In this document: piece by piece, positions 8,134 through 18,400 of the stretch | Layout of the letters: every line of letters starts with the position of its first letter | Numbering within the stretch: position 1 is the stretch's first letter | NCBI RefSeq assembly: GCF_016405855.1 | Contig: NZ_JAEFCA010000006.1 | Coordinates: 203,748 to 267,747 of the forward strand | Source: Flavobacterium sp. IB48 | GTDB lineage: Bacteria; Bacteroidota; Bacteroidia; Flavobacteriales; Flavobacteriaceae | DNA: 64,000 nt | Direction: 5' to 3' | Notes under the pieces: generated by a model | What the model was told of the DNA's origin: nothing | Seen by the model: only the letters and a program-made list of their open reading frames with translations | The model's database searches: none | Program-made: the position numbers and the translations under genes

Positions 8134-9423
8134 ATGATAGCAAAAATCGGAAGAAGTGGAAATTTATATGGAGCATTGGCATACAATCAGCTCAAAGTGG
8201 AGAATGAAAACGGGCAGATTTTATTTGGTAATAAGATGATTGAAACCGCGAGCGGTCATTATTCCGTTGCACAATTAGCGCAATCTTTTGCTCCTTATCT
8301 CATTGCTAACCGCAATACAGAGAAACATACCTTGCATATCTCACTCAATCCCGATCCGAAAGATAAGGTAAGTGATGACAGGTACAGGGAAATGGCAGAA
8401 GCATATATGCAGGAGATGGGTTACGGACAGCAACCCTTTGTGGTGTTCAAACATACTGATATTGACCGTAGCCATATTCATATTGTATCGGTTTGTGTTA
8501 ATGAAGACGGCAAAAAGATTTCGGATAGTTTTGAGAAAATGCGCTCTATGAATGTGTGCCGTGAACTGGAAAGAAAACATGGATTGATACCCGCAACGGA
8601 TAAAGAGCATAAACACGTCGAAAAGGTTCTCCGTCCAGTAGATTATCGGGCAGGCGATGTTAAAACTCAGATAGCTTCAGTAGTGCGTCACCTGCCAAAC
8701 TATTATCAATACCAAACTCTTGGAGAATATAACGCTTTGCTTTCTCTTTTTAACATTACCACCGAAAAAGTGCAAGGAGAGCTGAAGGGAAAAATGCAAC
8801 AGGGTTTATTATATATTCCTTTAAATGCAAAAGGCGAAAGAGCCGGACATCCGTTCAAGGCTTCTTTATTCGGAAAGAATGCCGGACTGCCTACTTTGGG
8901 ATTTCATTATGCGAAATGCAAAGAAACTTTAAAAGACCACCCTGCAAAGCCAAACATTAAAGCTGCCGTTAACATTGCCCTAAAATCAACAAGGGATGAG
9001 CAGTCTTTTAAAAAACAGCTAGGCGAACAAGGAATTAATGTCGTAGTACTTAGAAACGATACAGGGCGTATTTACGGAATCACCTTTATAGATCATAATT
9101 CTAAAACCGTGTGGAATGGTTCACGATTGGGGAAAGAGCTTTCTGCCAATACTTTTAATGATTACTGGAACAATAATATAGCTCCTGAAATTAAAGAGCC
9201 AATTAAACTACAATCGAAAATATCCGCACCAAATGATGCAGATCTTCCTGCGGAAGAACCTCATCATTTGTTCGACTTTCTGCATACTTCTGATAAACAC
9301 CAAGGCGGTTTAATTGAAGCTTTAGGCGGATTATTGCCCGAAACCAACGGCGAAGATTACCAGGAACAGGATTTCGCCAACAGAATGAAGAAGAAAAGAA
9401 ACCGCCAAAGAGGTCAGAAATAG
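8134..9423 (+). CDS. mobB: MobB: relaxase/mobilization nuclease
   Basis: 429 residues. The relaxase domain covers about residues 1-250: the N-terminus GRSGNLYGALAYNQ carries the candidate catalytic Tyr, and FKHTDIDRSHIHIVSVCV near residues 107-124 is the HxDxxRxHxHIV metal-binding signature. The C-terminal part is charged and ends in a basic tail (RMKKKRNRQRGQK). It nicks oriT, attaches to the 5' end of the strand and is carried into the recipient. It follows mobA directly and precedes the coupling protein by 101 bp. Confidence 0.93.
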   Translation: MIAKIGRSGNLYGALAYNQLKVENENGQILFGNKMIETASGHYSVAQLAQSFAPYLIANRNTEKHTLHISLNPDPKDKVSDDRYREMAEAYMQEMGYGQQPFVVFKHTDIDRSHIHIVSVCVNEDGKKISDSFEKMRSMNVCRELERKHGLIPATDKEHKHVEKVLRPVDYRAGDVKTQIASVVRHLPNYYQYQTLGEYNALLSLFNITTEKVQGELKGKMQQGLLYIPLNAKGERAGHPFKASLFGKNAGLPTLGFHYAKCKETLKDHPAKPNIKAAVNIALKSTRDEQSFKKQLGEQGINVVVLRNDTGRIYGITFIDHNSKTVWNGSRLGKELSANTFNDYWNNNIAPEIKEPIKLQSKISAPNDADLPAEEPHHLFDFLHTSDKHQGGLIEALGGLLPETNGEDYQEQDFANRMKKKRNRQRGQK

Positions 9424-9524
9424 AAATCAGCCAAACACTACCTTGCGCAGCCATTGACCTTAAGATTCTTATAGCCAAGCTGCACAGCCTTTAAATTCAC
9501 GCCCGAACATTAAAAATTAAAATA

Positions 9525-11543
9525 ATGCAGGGAGAAGATGATTTAAGAGGACTTGCCAAAATTATGGCTTTTATGCGGGCAGTAAGTATTCTTTTGGTAC
9601 TGATGCACCTTTATTGGTTTTGCTACGGTTACTTTATAGATCATGGCTGGACTTTAGAGGTAATCAACAAAATATTAGACAATTTTCAGCGTACCGCAGG
9701 ATTGTTTTCGCGTACTTTTTATACAAAAGCATTTGCCTTGGTATTATTGGCGTTAAGCTGCTTGGGTTCAAAGGGAGTTAAACACCAGAAGATTACCTGG
9801 ACTAAAATTTATATTGCTTTGGCGATTGGGTTTGTCCTTTTTTTCCTGAACACACCTTTATTAAAGCTATCAGTAACTACCGCAACAATTCTTTATATCC
9901 TCACCACTGGTTTAGGATATATTGCTTTAATGGTTGCCGGAGTCTGGATGAGCCGATTGCTTTGTAACAATCTCATGGACGATGTTTTCAACAACGAGAA
10001 CGAAAGTTTTATGCAGGAAACTACATTGATGGAAAACGAATATTCTGTCAATCTTCCCACGAAGTTTTATTACAAGGGAAAATGGAACAAAGGCTGGATT
10101 AATATAGTCAATCCTTTTCGGGCAACGATTGTCTTAGGTACACCCGGTTCGGGAAAATCGTATGCAATCGTAAACAATTACATCAAACAGCAGATTGAGA
10201 AAGGTTTTAGTATGTACATCTACGATTTCAAATTTGATGATCTTTCTACAATTGCCTACAATCATTTATTGAAGCATCGGGACAAGTACAAAGTACAGCC
10301 CAAATTCTACGTGATAAACTTTGACGACCCACGCAGGAGCCATCGTTGCAATCCTCTTAATCCCGATTTCATGACAGATATCTCGGATGCTTATGAAGCG
10401 GCATATACGATAATGCTGAACCTCAACAGGTCGTGGATACAGAAGCAAGGCGATTTCTTCGTCGAAAGCCCGATTATCCTTTTGGCAGCCATAATATGGT
10501 ATCTGAAAATCTATGATGACGGTAAGTACTGTACATTCCCACACGCTATAGAACTCTTGAATAAAAAATATTCAGACGTATTTACCATTTTAACCTCATA
10601 TCCCGATTTGGAAAACTATTTGTCGCCTTTTATGGATGCATGGCAGGGAGGCGCACAAGACCAATTACAGGGGCAGATTGCATCTGCAAAAATTCCTCTT
10701 TCAAGAATGATTTCACCACAGCTTTATTGGGTGATGACCGGAGATGATTTTTCATTGGACATCAATAATCCAAAAGAACCAAAGATACTCTGTGTAGGTA
10801 ATAATCCTGACCGACAGAACATTTATTCTGCTGCATTGGGTTTATATAATTCGCGTATTGTGAAACTCATCAATAAAAAAGGGCAATTAAAAAGTTCAGT
10901 TATCATAGATGAGCTACCTACAATATACTTTAGAGGATTGGATAATCTCATTGCCACTGCCCGAAGCAATAAGGTTGCGGTATGTTTGGGATTTCAGGAT
11001 TTTTCACAATTGAACCGAGATTATGGGGACAAGGAAAGCAAGGTCATCCAAAATACGGTGGGTAATATTTTCAGCGGTCAGGTTGTTGGTGAAACGGCCA
11101 AAAATCTTTCGGAACGTTTTGGAAAAATACTGCAGAAAAGACAGAGTTTATCGATCAACCGTAATGATACTTCTACCTCAATTTCCACGCAATTGGACAG
11201 TCTCATTCCTGCATCTAAAATCTCTACATTGACCCAAGGTATTTTTGTGGGTGCAGTATCTGATAATTTTGATGAACGCATCCAGCAGAAAATCTTTCAT
11301 GCTGAAATTGTTGTAGACAATGATAAGGTTGTATCTGAAACTAAATCTTATCAAAAGATACCTGATATTTTATCCTTTACAGATGCAAAAGGCGAAAACA
11401 CAATGAAGCAGGAAATTGAAGCCAATTACAAACAGATAAAGCAGGACATTGTTTTGGTTATCGAATCCGAATTGGAACGAATCAAAAATGACCCCGACCT
11501 ACAACATTTAGTACAAAAAGATAATCGCAAAAAAGATGCATAA
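9525..11543 (+). CDS. mobC: MobC: TraG/VirD4-type coupling ATPase
   Basis: 672 residues. N-terminal membrane helices occur at about 20-40, 70-85, 98-115 and 125-150. The TraG/VirD4 ATPase domain follows, with Walker A IVLGTPGSGKSYAIVNN near residue 205 and Walker B SSVIIDELPTIYFRGLD near 460. Type IV coupling proteins bring the relaxase-DNA complex to the secretion channel. The call fits the roughly 670-residue MobC of Bacteroidota elements and its place after the relaxase. Confidence 0.93.
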   Translation: MQGEDDLRGLAKIMAFMRAVSILLVLMHLYWFCYGYFIDHGWTLEVINKILDNFQRTAGLFSRTFYTKAFALVLLALSCLGSKGVKHQKITWTKIYIALAIGFVLFFLNTPLLKLSVTTATILYILTTGLGYIALMVAGVWMSRLLCNNLMDDVFNNENESFMQETTLMENEYSVNLPTKFYYKGKWNKGWINIVNPFRATIVLGTPGSGKSYAIVNNYIKQQIEKGFSMYIYDFKFDDLSTIAYNHLLKHRDKYKVQPKFYVINFDDPRRSHRCNPLNPDFMTDISDAYEAAYTIMLNLNRSWIQKQGDFFVESPIILLAAIIWYLKIYDDGKYCTFPHAIELLNKKYSDVFTILTSYPDLENYLSPFMDAWQGGAQDQLQGQIASAKIPLSRMISPQLYWVMTGDDFSLDINNPKEPKILCVGNNPDRQNIYSAALGLYNSRIVKLINKKGQLKSSVIIDELPTIYFRGLDNLIATARSNKVAVCLGFQDFSQLNRDYGDKESKVIQNTVGNIFSGQVVGETAKNLSERFGKILQKRQSLSINRNDTSTSISTQLDSLIPASKISTLTQGIFVGAVSDNFDERIQQKIFHAEIVVDNDKVVSETKSYQKIPDILSFTDAKGENTMKQEIEANYKQIKQDIVLVIESELERIKNDPDLQHLVQKDNRKKDA

Positions 11544-11659
11544 ATTTTAAATATTGCAATTTTTCATTTGAATAAACTTAGCTAATTATGGTTTTCCGTA
11601 ATAACATGACAATTTTATTGACTTAATTTGATTATAAACTAATATTAAATTTAATAAAA

Positions 11660-11944
11660 ATGGGATTAATTACAAAAAATGAACTTGTTTACACTGACTA
11701 TTCGTGGACTGTCCTGAACGGAGACAACCCTAAAATTACAGGAGCGCCCGACAGTACTTTATTAAACAGAAGCGAAGGATACGAAATGTTATATTTCGTA
11801 AATGCTTTTTCTGAGATTCACAACTTTAAAAATAAGGTTTCGGCATTAAAAGCTGAAAGATTAATCAAAGAAAAAGTACCGGCAAATATTCATAGTCAAG
11901 AAAACATTAAACTTTGGCTTGAACAAAACTGGAGTGAAAATTAA
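11660..11944 (+). CDS. Hypothetical small protein after mobC
   Basis: 94 residues, soluble, no recognisable domain, no signal peptide or membrane helix. Mixed composition with aromatic residues (YTDYSWTVLNGDNP near the N-terminus) and a C-terminal WLEQNW. It is preceded by 116 bp and followed by a strong terminator stem, which supports a real transcribed gene. I do not recognise the family. Confidence 0.6.
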   Translation: MGLITKNELVYTDYSWTVLNGDNPKITGAPDSTLLNRSEGYEMLYFVNAFSEIHNFKNKVSALKAERLIKEKVPANIHSQENIKLWLEQNWSEN

Positions 11945-11963
11945 TTTTAAAAGCCATAAAAGC

Positions 11964-11999
11964 AAAACGCATTTTGTGAATAGTACAAAATGCGTTTTT
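11964..11999. terminator. Bidirectional intrinsic terminator between convergent genes
   Basis: AAAACGCATTTTGT (11964-11977) pairs perfectly with ACAAAATGCGTTTT (11985-11998), with a 7-nt loop and a T-run on the plus strand. It separates the mobC-side transcript from the convergent helicase gene. Confidence 0.85.
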
Positions 12000-12075
12000 A
12001 AATTACATGATTTTCTGTCTTTTCTTAATCCTGCTAGAGAAGATGTTTTTTCATGATATTGTTTTCAAGAAATTA

Positions 12076-15000
12076 CTATTTTAATATTTTAGCCATTGTA
12101 CTAAAATAATTACAGGAAGACCAAAGTTTTTTATTTCCGATGACATAAAATCTTTTTTTAGCCCTTGTGAGCGCCACATTCAGCATATTCGGTTTTTGTG
12201 ACGCCCAATTTCTTGCACCCAATGATTTTGGGTCACTGCCTAAAATAAGAAACACAATGTCAGCTTCTTTTCCTTGGAAAGTGTGGATAGTTCCACAGGA
12301 TACTTTCAGTTGTTTTCTAAATAGGTCACTACAATATGAAGCTACTGATTTAAAAGGTGAAATCACATAAATTTCTCCTTCATATCCTGTATTTCTTAAT
12401 TCTGCAATCTTTAGATTTAAAAGCTCAACTTCTTCTATTATGACATGCTTATTGATTAATGTAGGGGCTGTGCTGACATCAAACCACCCAGATGGGCCAA
12501 TGTATGTTCCTGCAGAGTTTCCAGCAACCGCTTTTACCATTTGATTGCTGTACGCTATTTCGTTTGCAATAGAAAACATAGGATCATCGCAACGCCTATG
12601 GGTTCTTAAAGGAAATCCTGTCCAAATTTTTTGATCAGTATCACCTATGTTCATATAAGTTCCGGAAAGAGAAATCCTATCGGCTAATTGCTGTACTGAT
12701 GTTCTGTAGGGAGACCAATCAACCGAAACAGAATGTTCTTTTCTTAATTTTGTTACTAATTTTTCAGGCATTGTTACTACAGGCTCAACCTGTAAAGGAT
12801 CCCCGACAATAACACAGCGTTTGGCACGATAAATTAATCCTGCTGCCGATTGTGGCGTGGCTTGTCCTGCTTCATCTATAAGTAGCCATCCTACTTGCTG
12901 AGGACTGGTATTTGGGAAAAGTCGGCTAGCTGATGCTAAGGTGGTGGAAGCTACGGGCACGCATAGAAAGAAGGTATCCCATAAATTCTGTGCAATTGAC
13001 ACGTCTACTTTGACACGTCCAGATGTCATATCAAAATAGGCTTTTAAGTTGTTTTTAATATTCTTGGCATTGGCTAAAATAGCATCATGATGCAAACGTA
13101 AAGCGGCTATAAATATATCGCTTCTGAGTTTGGCTATTTTAGGAGAATGATAAGGATTTAAAAGGTGGACACTTGTCAATCCTTTTTGATAAAACACAGT
13201 ATCAAGGAGATTTTCTGGATCAATTTCGTACTTATCTGTTAATTTATCTTGAAGTTTTTTATATTGCGCAAAAAATTTAATCAATAATAATATAGCATCC
13301 TGAGATTCAAGCTGTTCAGTCACAAGAAGCTGAGTCTCTTTTTTATTTTTATCTATTTGTCTCCTTATTTCTTCTAATTCAGCATTAATAGATTTAAGAT
13401 CAGTCATAATCTTTTCTGCTTCGATTTTCCATTTTTTAAAATCATTAGTTCTAAATAATTTTTGAAAGAAGAAAAAAGAAGGTTTGCATTGGGTATGCAA
13501 ATGCAATATTGATGAAACCCTTTCTGCATCCTTTTTGATTTCATTTTCTTTTTCAGCAAAAGTTTGTTTTTCTTCAGATAATAGAGATAATTTTTTTTCT
13601 ATTTTTTTTAATTGGACTCTTAAAAGTGTATCTTTTTTTTCGTTTTGAATAAAGGTCGGAAACTGGTTATGAAATGTGCTGGCCATTTTTTTGAATTCTT
13701 CAAAATCATGGAGCAGGGATTTAAATTTTTCATTTTGATGCTCAAATGATATGCGATGAATATCCGTTTGATCGTTTTTATCATCTTTATAAACTTCATA
13801 GAGCAAGTCTTCAAATCCTATAATGCCCTTGTCTTTTTCCGACAGCCAGAAAGCATTTCTAAAAGTGTTTCTGTTCTTTGAATTTCCCAAAGCGGCACCA
13901 AGTACTCCCCAACTCTCATTGTCAATAAGTGTTGTGGCACACTGAGAAAAATAATCTGCATCAGGAAAAGAAACAGTGTCTATTTTGCCTTTCAAGGGTA
14001 ATTCTTTACTGATATTTTCAACCGCTGCATTATTATTGCTCGCTACTACGATACCGAAATTTTTCTGGAGCGAAGGCACGAGATTGTAAGTATGGTATGT
14101 GAATTTTTCTTCTTCAATCCTTACATACCTTTCCCTTCCTTTTAGAAATAAATTGTCACAGCCTAACTCAGAGATTATCTTAGCCCTATCTACAATAATT
14201 TCTGCAATTACATCCAACAACAGGGTTGTTTTTCCAGTACCAGGCGGGCCATTTACCCCTTGGAGTCCATCGGCATTTCGTAAATTGGAAAATATAGTGT
14301 TTACCGCTCCTGTTTGTGCAGCATACAATCCATATTCTATATTAGACGGCCATCTTCCCGCTGTTAAGTGAGTTGGATTAAATGTATCGAAAAAATAATC
14401 TTTGTTTTGAATTAAATCCTTGCGTTTAGTTAGCACCGGTTCTAATGTGAGATATTGCTGCAGTGTGGTACTAATTTCTTTTTCTTTAATATCAGATAAA
14501 TAATTTAAGTCATCCAAATAAAAACTATTTAAAAAACTGGAATTTGGTTCACTGTCTTTTGGAACTTCTTCTTTTAATACATAAATTTTAATATCCTCTT
14601 TCCACCATTTGCTGAGTTGCTTCAGATAACTGATTTCGCTATTCAAATAGTTCCAATACACTACATCTCCTTTGACTGGCAGATCGTTCTCAGGAATATC
14701 ATCAGGTATATTATATCGCTCTAAAAAATCTGTTCTTGCCTGTTCTAGATATTGAGTAACCAGAGAAAGATTCTTTTTGTTTTCTAAAGCCTTAATGCCA
14801 AATGTATAGCTTGCTGTAACATAACTGTCTTGATAAGGACGACCTTCTTCATCTAAAATCAATGCAGAAAGACAGGTAAACCCTTGTATTGGTTCTTCCC
14901 AATCATTTGCATTTTCAATTTTGAGTAAAGTATTAAGATGGTTAAGAATTAACTTCTTCTCGATTTTTCCAAAAATCAATGTGTAACGCCATTTGTAATT

Positions 15001-15135
15001 TTTCTTAAATGGACTTGCTTTATGCTGCCAAGGCAGTATATCTCCATCGTTTATCAGTGCGGCATCCTTATTAAAATCAGGAAGGTTAAATATTTCGACA
15101 TCCCTCCAGAATTGCAGTATATCTTGTTTTTTCAA
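12076..15135 (-). CDS. Large SF1 (Upf1/DNA2-like) helicase, probable cargo
   Basis: 1019 residues. An N-terminal region of about 280 residues without a known motif precedes Walker A GPPGTGKTTLLLDV (about 295). A long helical, Lys/Glu-rich insertion probably forming a coiled coil lies at about 470-650. Walker B LLIDEAGQATPQSA is near 755, motif III GDPLQVEPVV near 780, and motifs V-VI TIHTFQGKEADIVFLIL and NVALTRAKKRFYVIGN near the C-terminus. This is the AAA_11/AAA_12 architecture of SF1 helicases. It lies alone, convergent with the mob side, between core modules, where accessory and often defence genes sit. No nuclease domain is evident. A stand-alone anti-plasmid or anti-phage helicase is a reasonable guess, no more. 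Confidence 0.85.
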   Translation of the reverse strand: MKKQDILQFWRDVEIFNLPDFNKDAALINDGDILPWQHKASPFKKNYKWRYTLIFGKIEKKLILNHLNTLLKIENANDWEEPIQGFTCLSALILDEEGRPYQDSYVTASYTFGIKALENKKNLSLVTQYLEQARTDFLERYNIPDDIPENDLPVKGDVVYWNYLNSEISYLKQLSKWWKEDIKIYVLKEEVPKDSEPNSSFLNSFYLDDLNYLSDIKEKEISTTLQQYLTLEPVLTKRKDLIQNKDYFFDTFNPTHLTAGRWPSNIEYGLYAAQTGAVNTIFSNLRNADGLQGVNGPPGTGKTTLLLDVIAEIIVDRAKIISELGCDNLFLKGRERYVRIEEEKFTYHTYNLVPSLQKNFGIVVASNNNAAVENISKELPLKGKIDTVSFPDADYFSQCATTLIDNESWGVLGAALGNSKNRNTFRNAFWLSEKDKGIIGFEDLLYEVYKDDKNDQTDIHRISFEHQNEKFKSLLHDFEEFKKMASTFHNQFPTFIQNEKKDTLLRVQLKKIEKKLSLLSEEKQTFAEKENEIKKDAERVSSILHLHTQCKPSFFFFQKLFRTNDFKKWKIEAEKIMTDLKSINAELEEIRRQIDKNKKETQLLVTEQLESQDAILLLIKFFAQYKKLQDKLTDKYEIDPENLLDTVFYQKGLTSVHLLNPYHSPKIAKLRSDIFIAALRLHHDAILANAKNIKNNLKAYFDMTSGRVKVDVSIAQNLWDTFFLCVPVASTTLASASRLFPNTSPQQVGWLLIDEAGQATPQSAAGLIYRAKRCVIVGDPLQVEPVVTMPEKLVTKLRKEHSVSVDWSPYRTSVQQLADRISLSGTYMNIGDTDQKIWTGFPLRTHRRCDDPMFSIANEIAYSNQMVKAVAGNSAGTYIGPSGWFDVSTAPTLINKHVIIEEVELLNLKIAELRNTGYEGEIYVISPFKSVASYCSDLFRKQLKVSCGTIHTFQGKEADIVFLILGSDPKSLGARNWASQKPNMLNVALTRAKKRFYVIGNKKLWSSCNYFSTMAKILK

Positions 15136-15394
15136 TTTTATTTCTGTTATTTAATCTTTATTTCCAATATTACTTGCCATATTTAATTTTGCATTAGTAA
15201 TAAGGCTTAATCATTTCTTGGTCCTATTCAATTTAGAACTGAATATGAATTTGACTAATATACATTTTTTATAATAAAAAAACTACAAGCACAAATAATT
15301 CATTTCTACCCTTAAGCTAATCAACTTAAGTTCTTGAAATTATAAAAATAAATTTAAAATAGATGATGGGCAATGGTTGGGAAAATGCTAAATA

Positions 15395-15437
15395 AAAAAA
15401 CCGTAAACATTAACTGGTAATATTGTTACGGTTTTTT
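15395..15437 (-). terminator. Intrinsic terminator overlapping the end of the methylase-helicase gene
   Basis: AAAAAACCGTAA (15395-15406) pairs with TTACGGTTTTTT (15426-15437). Read on the minus strand it ends in a run of T. The stop codon of the upstream gene (15410-15412) falls in the loop, so the last codons form part of the stem. Confidence 0.8.
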
Positions 15438-18400
15438 AAAGTACACGGAGCCGGATCATTATTGATTTGGATAGCTTCTTTTTGCTTATCAGTAATATGC
15501 TCTTTATTCTCGGGAGTAATAGATAATTGTATTTTCCTGTCTATAGCAGCCAGTTCCGTTTTGAGTTCGCTCAGCCTGTTTTCTTTTGTCCACGTACTGT
15601 TGACCAATTCTTCAAGAACAGGCAGGTCTTTTTTTAGTTCTGAAATTTTCTTGTGTTCCTGGTCGATATAGCCCGGCAGCTTTTCCAATGCATTCAGGAA
15701 ATTGACAGCCGCTGTTTGCGGATCTTTAGCTATTATACCGTTATTATAAGTGTACTTAATATTGCCTTCTCCCTGCACCAAAAAACGATTGACTTTTAAA
15801 TCCACACCCTCTTTTTCAGATATTTCGGTTTTAACTAGTAATATAAAACCATACAGGTTACCAATCTCTTCATACTGACCACCGGTTCTTGCTTTATCTG
15901 CAATTTGATTTAGTTTGGTTCCAATCTGTTTTACATCTGCATTGGGTGATAAACCGTCAAGATGTACAGGATTGACAATAGTACCGTCTGAGTGTTTCTG
16001 TAAACGTTGTTGTAAATTTTTCCAATCAAGAGTCATACGTTCCAGACGGGACCCGGCAGCTTCCAGTGTAGCGGTAATATCTTCCAGCTTGTATTTAGAA
16101 CTGAACTTGGAGCGGTTAAAAGCCTGCTTTTCACTTTCCAGTCCGGCAACCTGTTTTTCCAGTTTTGCCTTTTCCAAAAGATCTGTATTCCCGGATAATA
16201 TGGCTACATATTCAGAGAAATTCATGCCTGATTTTTCATCCATACTGCCTTCATCTATGATACGCTTACCCAGGCTGTTGTTTTTCAATTGGTCTATGAA
16301 AAGCTGTTTATTGTACAGCAAGTTGAATTTATAGCTGTCAAGCGATTTCTCTACGGCGTAAATAATTACATCTACTTTGTTATCGGCAAAGAATTTAGCA
16401 ATTTCATTGCCTTTTCGAACGGCCCTTCCATCTCGTTGGGCAAGATCACTCGGTCGCCATGGCGTATCAAGATGATGAACGGTAACAGCTCTTTTTTGTG
16501 CATTTACTCCCGTTCCCAGCATATCGGTAGAACCGAACAGTACACGTATTTTACCTTCATTCATGCCACTGATAAGCTCCTTACGTTGCTTGTCATTTTT
16601 TGCTTCCTGTATAAAACGGATTTCATGAGCAGGGATACCGTGGTCCTCTACAAGCTTGCGTTTGATTTCTGAGCACACATTCCATTCTCCAGGCTTGTAA
16701 GTACCTAAGTCAGAAAAAACAAACTGTGTTCCTTTCTGCGCATTAAATTTTTGATAGTATTTAGCTATATTAGCTGCGCAATGGGAAGCCTTGTTATCGG
16801 GATGGTCTGCATATTTACCGCTTATCATACGCATATCAAGTGACATTTTACGGGCATAGTCCGTTGCAATGAGCATCTTGGCTTTTTCCTCACTTTGCGA
16901 TAATGGAGCTCTTCCAAGTAATGTGGCATTACCCGATTTGGCAAATTCCATCAGCTTTTTGATAAAAACTTCCTGCTCTGGTGTGGGTGGTATGTTGTAT
17001 AGTACCTCATTTTTTTCAGGGCGATCGATGCCAATATCCTTGGCTGTCCTGTAATCTGTGATTTCAGAATAGAATTGTGCCAGTTCCGGCACTTTGATAA
17101 AATATCGGAAACGTTCTTTCTGAACAATATTATTGGCTACTGAAAACTCATAATCGGTTGTTTTTCTTGCATAAATTGCTGCCCAGGCATCAAAACAATT
17201 AATACCTTGTTTTTCCAAAGCTAGGGGGCGCAAATATTTAAACAAAAGATACAGTTCCGTCAAAGAGTTGCTAATGGTGGTACCTGAAAGAAAAGTTGCT
17301 CCTAAATCTTTCCCAGTACGCTGCTGTATGGTACGAATAGCAAAAAGCAGGTTCATTGCTTTTTGGCTTCCCTGCATATTGCCCAATCCGGCAACCCGCT
17401 CATGACGGGTATTGAACATGAGGTTTTTAAAGCGATGACTCTCGTCCACCAGCAAATGGTCAATGCCCATCATTTTGAAATCAACCGTATCGTCTTTTCG
17501 GTTTTCGATATCATGTTCCAATGTTTTGAGTTTGACTTCAAGATTTTGTTTCCTGATGATTACCCCTTTGAGCATTCCCCTGGAAATCTCATTGCCCTGT
17601 GCTTTCAAAGCGGCAAGATTATCTTCCACGCTATTCAGTTCAGTTTGCAATATTTCCTTTTGCATTTCGGGTGATTGTGGAATCATTCCAAACTGGTCAT
17701 GCGTGAGTATCACACAATCCCAATCGTTGTTCTTGATGTCACCAAAAATTCGTTGTCGTTTCGCTGGAGTAAAATCTTCTTTGCCAGGATACAGAATCTT
17801 GGCGTATGGATAAGCAGTTCTGTAAGTTTCAGCAATCTCATGAACGTTGGCTTTCAATCCCACTATCATCGGTTTGTGTACCATTGCCAAACGTTTCATT
17901 TCCTGGGCAGCTATGCACATGATGAGTGTTTTACCTGCACCAACTTCATGATCGCAAATTGCCCCTCCATTTAGTTTTATCATCCAGACTGCATCTTTTT
18001 GACTTGAATAGAGGTCTTCAATACCCAATGCTTTTCGGTCCAATCCGGGAAACTCCTGATGGCTTCCATCGTATTGAGGACGCAAAAAACAGTTAAAAGT
18101 GTCATTGTATTGATTGGTCAACCTGTTTTTAAACTCATCGTTTTGAGCGTGAAGCCAATCGGTAAAAGCTGTACGTATCTCATCAATCTTGGTATTGGCC
18201 ATCTGTATGGCTTCCATATCACGAACCTTTACTTCCTTATCATCTATCCAGATTTTTTTGGTAATATCAGGTGTAGTATTGACAAGGGCGTGTTTGAGCA
18301 GGGCAATTCCGTCATAGGTACGGCTCTGCGATTTTACCGCATATTTATCCCATATATGTACGTTTTTCTGGTCGCATTTTATATTGAAATCATCACTACT

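Noticed and set aside
12076..15135. SF1 helicase as a component of the Qat system
   Set aside because: It is more than 7 kb away, on the other side of the mob genes; known Qat systems have four genes, all accounted for at the left edge.
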